This document shows, one piece after another, positions 1 through 5,209 of a stretch of DNA of 5,209 nt (the stretch's first letter is position 1; the number at the start of each line of letters is the position of its first letter). Position numbers and translations under genes: made by a program. The notes under the pieces were generated by a model. It was given only the letters and a program-made list of their open reading frames with translations, ran no database searches and was not told where the DNA came from. The DNA is from an uncultured bacterium (GTDB lineage Bacteria > Pseudomonadota > Alphaproteobacteria > SP197). The stretch spans positions 1-5,209 of the forward strand of contig CALLQH010000330.1 of NCBI GenBank assembly GCA_938014945.1. Direction: 5' to 3'.

Positions 1-59
1 CCATCCGCGAGGGCGGCCGCACCGTCGGTGCAGGCGTCGTCGCCGAGATCATCGAGTAG
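1..59 (+). CDS. tuf: Elongation factor Tu, C-terminal end (partial)
   Basis: The window opens inside a codon; from base 3 the frame reads IREGGRTVGAGVVAEIIE and stops at TAG (57-59). This is the conserved end of EF-Tu domain 3 (the REGGRTVGAGVV signature), the GTPase that brings aminoacyl-tRNA to the ribosome in the cytoplasm. Only 18 complete codons are visible, so nothing can be said about the GTPase domain or whether this is the only tuf copy; many proteobacteria carry two, one in the str operon and one next to secE-nusG, and the downstream genes here match the second location. A tRNA-Trp gene follows after about 50 bases, so the two may share a transcript. Confidence 0.95.
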   Translation, partial: IREGGRTVGAGVVAEIIE

Positions 60-74
60 GGCAGGACAGGAATT

Positions 75-100
75 CCCCCGGTGTCGCCAGGCGCCGGGGG
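75..100 (+). other. GC-rich hairpin between tuf and tRNA-Trp
   Basis: Arms CCCCCGGTG (75-83) and CGCCGGGGG (92-100) form a 9-bp stem with one G-U pair and an 8-base loop. It sits 15 bases after the tuf stop, where a terminator would be expected, but the following bases (CTCGACATAG) contain no U-run, so it does not look like a standard intrinsic terminator. It could be a leaky terminator, a 3'-end stabiliser of tuf mRNA, or a landmark for processing of a tuf-trnW co-transcript. Confidence 0.5.
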
Positions 101-108
101 CTCGACAT

Positions 109-184
109 AGGAGTGTAGCTCAACTGGTAGAGCACCGGTCTCCAAAACCGGGGGCTGCGGGTTCGAGTCCTGCCACTCCTGCCA
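109..184 (+). tRNA. trnW: tRNA-Trp (anticodon CCA)
   Basis: A complete 76-base cloverleaf can be drawn by hand. The acceptor stem is AGGAGTG (109-115) with CACTCCT (174-180), followed by discriminator G181 and an encoded CCA (182-184). The D stem is GCTC/GAGC (118-121 with 130-133) and the D loop contains GG. The anticodon stem is CCGGT/ACCGG (135-139 with 147-151), with loop CTCCAAA and anticodon CCA at 142-144, which reads UGG. The T stem GCGGG/CCTGC (157-161 with 169-173, one G-U) encloses loop TTCGAGT. The G discriminator fits bacterial tRNA-Trp identity. Placement between tuf and secE is common in alphaproteobacteria. Confidence 0.98.
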
Positions 185-185
185 G

Positions 186-214
186 TTGAAACATGGTGCG
201 GATAGGCCGATATA
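186..214 (+). promoter_or_regulatory. Weak sigma-70-like promoter candidate before secE
   Basis: TTGAAA (186-191) resembles a -35 box, and after a 17-base spacer GATATA (209-214) shares only three of six positions with TATAAT. If real, transcription would begin about 30 bases before secE. In E. coli secE-nusG has its own promoter, which makes the location reasonable. The -10 match is poor, and it falls in the loop of an inverted repeat (200-222), so this is a suggestion only. Confidence 0.25.
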
Positions 215-222
215 GCCTATCC
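200..222 (+). repeat. 8-bp inverted repeat in the trnW-secE gap
   Basis: GGATAGGC (200-207) and GCCTATCC (215-222) are perfect inverted copies separated by CGATATA. As RNA this is an 8-bp hairpin, which CG/CG pairing below it could lengthen by two pairs if C223 is bulged. No U-run follows, so it is not a classical terminator. It may mark the 3' side of tRNA processing, stabilise the 5' end of secE mRNA, or be a dyad operator overlapping the possible -10 element. Confidence 0.55.
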
Positions 223-250
223 CGCCAAGAGAACAGGGTTCGGACGGTCT

Positions 251-445
251 ATGGCAAAGGTGTCGCCGGGTGAATTCATCCGGCAGGTCAAGCAAGAAGG
301 CAAGAAGGTCACATGGCCGACGCGCAAGGAGACGATGATCTCCACCGCGACGGTCCTGGGCATGATCGTCATTGTGGCGATCTTCTTCTTCCTGCTCGAC
401 CAGCTCCTGAGCCTGGGTGTCCAGACGATCCTGGGATTGGGTTAG
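251..445 (+). CDS. secE: Preprotein translocase subunit SecE
   Basis: A 64-residue protein of the short, single-span SecE type. SecE clamps SecY and is essential for the SecYEG channel in the inner membrane. The N-terminal amphipathic part (residues 1-28) contains the family's most conserved stretch, KKVTWPTRKET (18-28, with W22-P23), followed by one hydrophobic segment at about 31-50 (TATVLGMIVIVAIFFFLL). The length equals that of most bacterial SecE and contrasts with the three-span 127-residue E. coli form. The ATG at 251 is the only sensible start; the Shine-Dalgarno is poor (GGA at 242-244, or AGGG further out). nusG follows after four bases, the near-universal secE-nusG pair. Confidence 0.97.
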   Translation: MAKVSPGEFIRQVKQEGKKVTWPTRKETMISTATVLGMIVIVAIFFFLLDQLLSLGVQTILGLG

Positions 446-449
446 GCCG

Positions 450-980
450 ATGGCGCAACGGTGGTACATCGTCCACTGCTACTCGGGCTTCGAGAAGAAG
501 GTCGCGCAGTCCATCACCGAACAGGCCGCGGTCCAGGGGCTGGAGGACATGTTCGAGAATGTCCTGGTGCCCGCCGAGGAAGTCGTCGAGATGCGTGGCG
601 GCCGCAAGGTGAGTTCGGAGCGCCGCTTCTTTCCGGGCTACGTCCTGGTGCGGATGGAGATGACGGACCAGACCTGGCATCTGGTGCGCAATACGCCCAA
701 GGTTACGGGTTTCCTCGGTTCGGGCAGCAAGCCCATGCCGATCCCCGATGCCGAGGCCGAGCGCGTGATGAGCCAGGTGCAGGAAGGTGTGGAGCGGCCC
801 CGGCCCTCGATCACCTTCGAGATCGGCGAAACGGTTCGCGTCGCCGACGGCCCCTTCACCTCCTTCAACGGGACGGTGCAGGAAGTCGACGAGGAGCGCG
901 CCCGCCTCAAGGTGGCGGTGTCGATCTTCGGCCGCGCGACCCCGGTCGAACTGGAATACACGCAGGTCGAGAAGACCTGA
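450..980 (+). CDS. nusG: Transcription termination/antitermination factor NusG
   Basis: A 176-residue protein matching NusG end to end. The NGN domain (about 3-110) opens with RWYIVHCYSGFEKKV and carries the RNA-polymerase-binding hydrophobic patch FFPGYVLV (60-67). The C-terminal KOW domain (about 125-176) has GETVRVADGPFTSFNGTVQEV. NusG binds RNA polymerase through NGN, suppresses pausing, and uses KOW to contact Rho or ribosomal protein S10. An in-frame GTG at 417 would add 11 residues that lie within secE; the ATG at 450 is preferred because MAQRWYIVH is the usual NusG beginning. The start is four bases beyond the secE stop with no good Shine-Dalgarno, suggesting translational coupling. 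Confidence 0.98.
   Translation: MAQRWYIVHCYSGFEKKVAQSITEQAAVQGLEDMFENVLVPAEEVVEMRGGRKVSSERRFFPGYVLVRMEMTDQTWHLVRNTPKVTGFLGSGSKPMPIPDAEAERVMSQVQEGVERPRPSITFEIGETVRVADGPFTSFNGTVQEVDEERARLKVAVSIFGRATPVELEYTQVEKT
963..979 (+). other. Small hairpin at the nusG stop codon
   Basis: CAGGTC (963-968) and GACCTG (974-979) form a perfect 6-bp stem with loop GAGAA, spanning the last codons and part of the TGA of nusG. No U-run follows. It may be a chance result of the coding sequence (TQVEKT) or a weak mRNA structure in the nusG-rplK junction. The remaining 57-base gap shows only marginal GC-rich pairing around 1002-1018. Confidence 0.3.
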
Positions 981-1037
981 CAAGCTGAATGAAACGTCGC
1001 CGGCCCGCCGGGCAGGCCCAAAGACAAGAGTGAGACG

Positions 1038-1466
1038 ATGGCGAAGAAGATCACAGGCTACATCAAGCTGACGGTGCCCGCGGGTGCGGCCAACCCGTCG
1101 CCGCCGATCGGTCCGGCGCTCGGTCAGCGCGGCCTCAACATCATGGAGTTCTGCAAGGCGTTCAACGCCGCGACGCAGAACTTCGATCAGGGCACGCCGA
1201 TCCCGACGGTGATCACGGCCTATGGCGATCGTACCTTCACGTTCGTCACCAAGACGCCGCCGGCCGCCTGGTTCATCCAGAAGGCCGCGAACATCGCCAA
1301 GGGCGGCTCGACCCCCAGCCGTTCCACGGTTGGCTCGATCACGATGGCCCAGGTGCGCGAGATCGCGGAAAAGAAGATGCCCGATCTCAACGCCAACGAT
1401 ATCGATGCTGCATCCAAGCAGATCATGGGAACCGCACGCTCCATGGGCGTGCAGGTGATGGAGTAA
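1038..1466 (+). CDS. rplK: 50S ribosomal protein L11
   Basis: 142 residues, exactly the length of E. coli L11, and alignable throughout. The N-terminal domain (1 to about 70) contains the proline-rich thiostrepton/factor-facing segment ANPSPPIGPALGQRGLNIMEFCKAFNAAT (19-47). The C-terminal rRNA-binding domain (about 75-142) holds FTFVTKTPPAA and the closing GTARSMGVQV. L11 binds the GTPase-associated centre of 23S rRNA at the L12-stalk base, affects EF-G and release-factor function, and is needed for RelA activation. The ATG at 1038 gives the canonical MAKKITGYIKL start; upstream there is only a purine stretch (AAGAGTGAGACG) rather than a clear Shine-Dalgarno. The gene pairs with rplA; in known systems L1 represses this mRNA near the rplK start, but I could not identify a convincing L1 target by eye. 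Confidence 0.98.
   Translation: MAKKITGYIKLTVPAGAANPSPPIGPALGQRGLNIMEFCKAFNAATQNFDQGTPIPTVITAYGDRTFTFVTKTPPAAWFIQKAANIAKGGSTPSRSTVGSITMAQVREIAEKKMPDLNANDIDAASKQIMGTARSMGVQVME
1460..1463 (+). promoter_or_regulatory. rplA ribosome binding site inside the end of rplK
   Basis: GGAG at 1460-1463 lies seven bases before the rplA ATG (1471), within the last two sense codons of rplK. Together with the 4-base intergenic spacing this implies that rplA translation is coupled to rplK translation, as expected for the L11-L1 pair. Confidence 0.65.
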
Positions 1467-1470
1467 GAAG

Positions 1471-2166
1471 ATGGCCAAGCAGGGTAAGCGTCTGAAGGCG
1501 TCCTACGAGGGTATCGACCGCGAGCACGACTACACGCTCGAAGAGGCGATCGCCAAGATCAAGGCCGGCGCCAAGTCGAAGTTCGACGAGACCGTCGAAC
1601 TGGCTCTCAACCTGGCGGTCGATCCGCGCCACGCCGACCAGATGGTCCGCGGCGTCGTGAACCTGCCCCATGGCACGGGCCGCACGGTCCGCGTCGCGGT
1701 CTTCGCCAAGGACGCCAAGGCCGATGAGGCCCGCGCCGCGGGCGCCGACATCGTCGGCGCCGACGACCTGGCCCAGCAGATCCAGGAAGGCAAGATCGAC
1801 TTCGATCGCTGCATCGCCACGCCGGACATGATGCCGGTGGTCGGTCGCCTGGGTAAGATCCTGGGCCCGCGCGGTCTGATGCCGAACCCCAAGCTCGGCA
1901 GCGTCACGCCCAATGTCGCCGAGGCGGTGACTGCGGCCAAGGCCGGTCAGGTCGAATACCGCGTCGAGAAGGCGGGCATCATCCACGCCGGCATCGGCAA
2001 GGCCTCGTTCACGGCCGAGCAGATCACCGAGAATGCCAAGGCGCTGGTCGATGCCGTGGTCAAGGCCAAGCCTTCCGCGGTCAAGGGTACCTACATGAAG
2101 CGCGCCACCATGAGCTCCACGATGGGCCCGGGCGTGCGCGTCGATCCTCAGACCCTCACGGCCTGA
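1471..2166 (+). CDS. rplA: 50S ribosomal protein L1
   Basis: 231 residues, the normal bacterial L1 length (E. coli 234). The flexible two-domain fold is inferred from homology: domain I is formed by the two ends (about 1-67 and 160-231) and domain II lies between. The L1 signature is visible at 124-141 (VGRLGKILGPRGLMPNPK), and the C-terminal rRNA-contact region includes KGTYMKRATMSSTMGPGVRVD (205-225). L1 forms the mobile stalk near the E site that helps deacylated tRNA leave, and in other bacteria it is the translational repressor of rplK-rplA. The start is fixed by homology (MAKQGKRLK) and by the GGAG seven bases upstream. A strong hairpin follows 15 bases after the TGA. Confidence 0.98.
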   Translation: MAKQGKRLKASYEGIDREHDYTLEEAIAKIKAGAKSKFDETVELALNLAVDPRHADQMVRGVVNLPHGTGRTVRVAVFAKDAKADEARAAGADIVGADDLAQQIQEGKIDFDRCIATPDMMPVVGRLGKILGPRGLMPNPKLGSVTPNVAEAVTAAKAGQVEYRVEKAGIIHAGIGKASFTAEQITENAKALVDAVVKAKPSAVKGTYMKRATMSSTMGPGVRVDPQTLTA

Positions 2167-2181
2167 GGCACAAGAGAATTG

Positions 2182-2203
2182 CCGGACGGCGCGAGCCGTC
2201 CGG
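2182..2203 (+). other. Perfect GNRA-loop hairpin after rplA
   Basis: CCGGACGGC (2182-2190) and GCCGTCCGG (2195-2203) pair perfectly over 9 bp around a GCGA tetraloop. It stands 15 bases downstream of the rplA stop. The next bases are AGCGGTCGCG with no U-run, so canonical intrinsic termination is unlikely. A 3' stabiliser for rplKA mRNA, a partial attenuator, or a processing boundary between rplKA and rplJL are all possible. Confidence 0.6.
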
Positions 2204-2440
2204 AGCGGTCGCGCTCGCGCGCTCGCAACCCCCTGTCCGAGAGCGTCGGTGCCCATCAGGGCCTAAGGGAGAAATCCGCCGGCAGGAGACGGGAGACGGC
2301 CCCCGCAATCGTTCTGGCGCAAGCCGGGGCGGGCGCGGGTAAAGCTTCCGGGGCAGGACTCAAGGCCCGGTTCCATGGTGGATCCGGGTGTGTGCTGAAC
2401 CGGTTCGATGCGGGTGCCATCCCCATCGTCCCGACCTGAC
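2204..2440 (+). promoter_or_regulatory. Structured rplJ leader, probable L10 autoregulatory region
   Basis: No gene is apparent in this 237-base stretch before rplJ. In many bacteria the L10-L12 complex binds a kink-turn-containing leader upstream of rplJ and represses translation; position, length and structure here fit that family. Visible elements are: a nested stem with CCCGC (2302-2306) paired to GCGGG (2335-2339), an asymmetric-sequence internal loop AAT/GGC, then CGTTCTGGC (2310-2318) paired to GCCGGGGCG (2323-2331) around a GCAA tetraloop; a stem CCGGTTC/GAACCGG (2367-2373 with 2397-2403); and a bulged 8-bp hairpin 2406-2428. A purine-rich segment (2265-2298) contains a tandem GGAGACG. 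I cannot place the exact L10 site or kink-turn by eye, and no promoter was convincing. Confidence 0.6.
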
Positions 2441-2454
2441 GGAGGATATCCGTG
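2439..2454 (+). promoter_or_regulatory. rplJ ribosome binding site and GTG start in a small hairpin
   Basis: GGAGG (2441-2445) sits six bases before the GTG start (2452-2454), a strong Shine-Dalgarno that fixes the start. ACGGA (2439-2443) can pair with TCCGT (2449-2453) around the loop GGATA, which would cover part of the Shine-Dalgarno and two bases of the start codon. That is compatible with switchable initiation, although a 5-bp stem alone is weak. Confidence 0.6.
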
Positions 2455-2970
2455 GAACGGGTAAGAAAGAAGGAAATCGTCGACGGGCTGCATGCAGCCC
2501 TTGGCGACGCCAATGTTGTGGTGGTCACCCAGCACAACGGCATGACGGTGGCCGAGGCGACCGCACTGCGACGCAGCATGCTTGCTGCAGGTGCGAGCTT
2601 CCGTGTCACCAAGAACAGGCTGGCCCTGCGCGCCCTCAGCGGCACGCAGTACGAAGGCCTCAGCGACCTGTTCACCGGGCCGACCGCGGTTGCGACCTCG
2701 GCCGATCCGGTTGCTGCCGCCAAGGCGGCTGTCGAATACGCCAAGAAGAACGAAAAGCTTGTCGTGATCGGCGGTGCCATGGGCGGTCAGCGTCTCGATG
2801 CGGATGGCATCAAGGCGCTTGCCACGCTGCCGTCGATCGACGAGCTGCGCGGCAAGATCGTCGGCCTGATCCAGAGCCCTGCGACGAAGGTCGCGGGTGT
2901 CCTTCAGGCTCCCGCTGGCCAGCTGGCCCGCGTCTTCGGCGCTTACGCCAAGACCGGTACCGAAGGCTGA
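2452..2970 (+). CDS. rplJ: 50S ribosomal protein L10
   Basis: 172 residues starting at GTG (read as Met), giving MERVRKKEIVDGLHAAL, the usual L10 opening. The N-terminal globular domain (1 to about 135) binds 23S rRNA and L11; it contains RVTKNRLALRAL (51-62) and LVVIGGAMGGQRLDADGIKALATLPS (103-128). The C-terminal segment (about 129-167, DELRGKIVGLIQSP then AGVLQAPAGQLARVFGAYAKT) corresponds to the helix on which L7/L12 dimers assemble. L10 is thus the base of the L12 stalk and, with L12, the known translational repressor of its own operon. Length is slightly above E. coli L10 (165) and typical of alphaproteobacteria. rplL follows after 51 bases. Confidence 0.98.
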   Translation: MERVRKKEIVDGLHAALGDANVVVVTQHNGMTVAEATALRRSMLAAGASFRVTKNRLALRALSGTQYEGLSDLFTGPTAVATSADPVAAAKAAVEYAKKNEKLVVIGGAMGGQRLDADGIKALATLPSIDELRGKIVGLIQSPATKVAGVLQAPAGQLARVFGAYAKTGTEG

Positions 2971-3008
2971 ACCGTTTCAATTTTGCAAACACAACGACTT
3001 AAGACCCT

Positions 3009-3012
3009 GGAG
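3009..3012 (+). promoter_or_regulatory. rplL ribosome binding site
   Basis: GGAG at 3009-3012 is nine bases from the rplL ATG (3022). The 51-base rplJ-rplL gap is unusually AT-rich for this window (e.g. TTTCAATTTTGCAAAC), which should keep the site unstructured. This may favour the several-fold higher synthesis of L12 over L10 that the stalk needs. I found no acceptable -35/-10 pair here. Confidence 0.6.
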
Positions 3013-3021
3013 TAAAGACAA

Positions 3022-3396
3022 ATGGCCGATCTGGAAAAGTTGGTTGACGAGCTGTCCGCCCTGACGGTTATCGAAGCCGCCGAGCTGAGCAAGATGCTCG
3101 AAGAGAAGTGGGGCGTTTCCGCCGCGGCGCCGGTCGCCATGGCTGCCGCGCCTGCTGGCGAGGCCGCTGCCGCCGCCGAAGAGCAGACTGAGTTCGACGT
3201 GATCCTGGCCTCGTTCGGCGAGAACAAGATCAACGTCATCAAGGAAGTCCGCACCATCACCGGCCTGGGCCTCAAGGAGGCCAAGGATCTGGTCGAGGGT
3301 GCGCCCAAGCCCGTGAAGGAAGGCGTCTCGAAGGACGAGGCCGCCGAGATCAAGAAGAAGCTCGAAGCCGCTGGTGCGGCCGTCGAGGTGAAGTAA
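3022..3396 (+). CDS. rplL: 50S ribosomal protein L7/L12
   Basis: 124 residues with the three expected parts. The N-terminal dimerisation/L10-binding helices (1-32) read MADLEKLVDELSALTVIEAAELSKMLEEKW. An Ala/Pro-rich flexible hinge (about 33-52) follows. The C-terminal factor-binding domain (53-124) carries the near-invariant KINVIKEVRTITGLGLKEAKDLVEGAP (69-95). Multiple L12 dimers sit on L10 and recruit and stimulate the GTPases IF2, EF-Tu, EF-G and RF3. The length fits the family (E. coli 121), with a slightly longer hinge. The ATG start agrees with homologues and the upstream GGAG. After the TAA a 231-base, highly structured gap leads to rpoB. Confidence 0.99.
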   Translation: MADLEKLVDELSALTVIEAAELSKMLEEKWGVSAAAPVAMAAAPAGEAAAAAEEQTEFDVILASFGENKINVIKEVRTITGLGLKEAKDLVEGAPKPVKEGVSKDEAAEIKKKLEAAGAAVEVK

Positions 3397-3400
3397 CGTT

Positions 3401-3447
3401 GAGCTTGCTTGGCCTTGCCCCTTCCCGGGGTGGGCGCTTTCAAGCTC
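3401..3447 (+). other. Hairpin 1 of the rplL-rpoB gap (candidate attenuator)
   Basis: GAGCTTG (3401-3407) and CAAGCTC (3441-3447) form a perfect 7-bp outer stem. Inside, CCTTGCCCC (3413-3421) can pair with GGGGTGGG (3427-3434), giving an 8-bp stem with three G-U pairs and loop TTCCC; it is followed by CGCTTT. The inner stem plus short T-run resembles a weak terminator, and the outer stem would involve the bases just after that run. In E. coli a partial terminator lies just after rplL and lowers rpoBC expression relative to ribosomal protein genes. The same role here is inferred from position. Confidence 0.45.
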
Positions 3448-3449
3448 TG

Positions 3450-3517
3450 GACGCCTGGGGCGCGGCTGCGGATGACAGGGTGAAAACCCTGTCGTCTGCG
3501 GCTGCGCCGCTGGCGTC
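3450..3517 (+). other. Long 32-bp-arm hairpin with GAAA loop (candidate RNase III site)
   Basis: Bases 3450-3481 pair with 3486-3517 around a GAAA tetraloop (3482-3485). By hand count 26 of 32 positions are Watson-Crick, four are G-U and only two are mismatched (G3458/G3509 and T3456/T3511), with no bulges. The 23 innermost pairs are uninterrupted, about two helical turns. A double-stranded RNA of this size fits what RNase III cleaves, and E. coli has an RNase III processing site between rplL and rpoB. No U-run follows, so it is not an intrinsic terminator. A palindromic repeat element inserted in the gap is the main alternative. Confidence 0.75.
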
Positions 3518-3519
3518 GA

Positions 3520-3574
3520 GGACACCGGCCCGTTGGGTTGGTGCCGACCGACCCGGCCCGGCTGGCCGGGGTCT
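3520..3574 (+). other. Hairpin 3 of the rplL-rpoB gap
   Basis: GGGTTGGT (3535-3542) and ACCGACCC (3547-3554) form an 8-bp stem with one G-U around GCCG. G3532-T3534 can extend it against G3555-C3557. An outer stem pairs CCGGCC (3525-3530) with GGCCGG (3564-3569), and GGAC (3520-3523) with GTCT (3571-3574) after one mismatch. It begins two bases beyond the long hairpin, suggesting one continuous folded region. Confidence 0.5.
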
Positions 3575-3575
3575 A

Positions 3576-3597
3576 CGGCTGCCGGAAGCGGCTGCCG
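3576..3597 (+). repeat. Repeated near-palindromic 9-mer forming hairpin 4
   Basis: CGGCTGCCG occurs twice, at 3576-3584 and 3589-3597, separated by GAAG. Because the 9-mer is nearly its own reverse complement, the pair is both a direct repeat and an inverted repeat, and the RNA can fold into a 9-position stem with one T-T mismatch. It ends about 20 bases before the rpoB ribosome binding site. Confidence 0.5.
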
Positions 3598-3627
3598 CGA
3601 CGAACCGATGACGACGAAGGTGATGGC

Positions 3628-5209
<1,582 letters not shown>

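Noticed and set aside
417..449. GTG at 417 as an extended nusG start
   Set aside because: It would add 11 residues encoded within secE and not found in the family; ATG 450 gives the canonical N-terminus.
981..1037. L1-binding translational operator before rplK
   Set aside because: Expected from other bacteria, but only marginal 4-bp GC pairings (1002-1018) were found and nothing recognisable as the L1 rRNA-like motif.
369..1478. 369-codon open frame on the minus strand opposite secE, nusG and rplK
   Set aside because: His/Arg/Gly-rich composition and full overlap with conserved genes mark it as a codon-bias shadow.
2179..2439. 86-codon plus-strand frame in the rplA-rplJ gap
   Set aside because: It starts within the hairpin region, has arbitrary Arg/Ala/Gly composition, lacks a ribosome binding site, and occupies the expected L10 leader.
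2971..3021. Promoter in the AT-rich rplJ-rplL gap
   Set aside because: Hexamers such as TTGCAA or TTCAAT have no acceptable -10 partner at 16-18 bases; the AT content is better explained as an unstructured translation-initiation region.

Overview
This window is a continuous, all-plus-strand piece of the bacterial translation/transcription core cluster: tuf(3' end) - trnW - secE - nusG - rplK - rplA - rplJ - rplL - rpoB(5' part). The GC-rich sequence, the placement of tRNA-Trp between tuf and secE, the short 64-residue single-span SecE, the 176-residue NusG and the wording of L10 and RpoB (e.g. FMDQTN in the rifampicin region) point to an alphaproteobacterium, possibly of the Rhodospirillales type. 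The finer placement is an inference, not something the window proves.

Layout. Positions 1-59 are the last 18 complete codons of EF-Tu plus its stop. A GC-rich hairpin (75-100) separates it from a complete tRNA-Trp(CCA) at 109-184. A 66-base gap with an 8-bp inverted repeat and a weak promoter candidate leads into secE (251-445). nusG starts 4 bases after the secE stop. A 57-base gap precedes rplK, and rplA follows 4 bases later with its Shine-Dalgarno inside the end of rplK. The 285-base rplA-rplJ gap is not coding. It holds a perfect 9-bp GNRA-loop hairpin and then a structured leader, read here as the autoregulatory L10 leader, ending in a strong GGAGG before a GTG start. rplJ and rplL are 51 bases apart. 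The 231-base rplL-rpoB gap is packed with four consecutive hairpins, one with 32-base arms and a GAAA loop, before rpoB begins at 3628. rpoB runs off the right edge inside rifampicin-resistance cluster I.

How it works together. EF-Tu and tRNA-Trp serve elongation. SecE is the small SecYEG translocon subunit. NusG is the elongation factor that links RNA polymerase to Rho and the ribosome. L11, L1, L10 and L7/L12 build the L1 and L12 stalks of the large ribosomal subunit, where translation factors including EF-Tu bind. RpoB is the RNA polymerase beta subunit. In well-studied bacteria L1 represses rplKA translation, the L10-L12 complex represses rplJL translation, and attenuation plus RNase III cleavage between rplL and rpoB set the ribosome-to-polymerase ratio. 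The coding content is ordinary and highly conserved. The most interesting material is RNA structure in the two large gaps, above all the long hairpin at 3450-3517. I found no new enzymatic, defence or mobile system.
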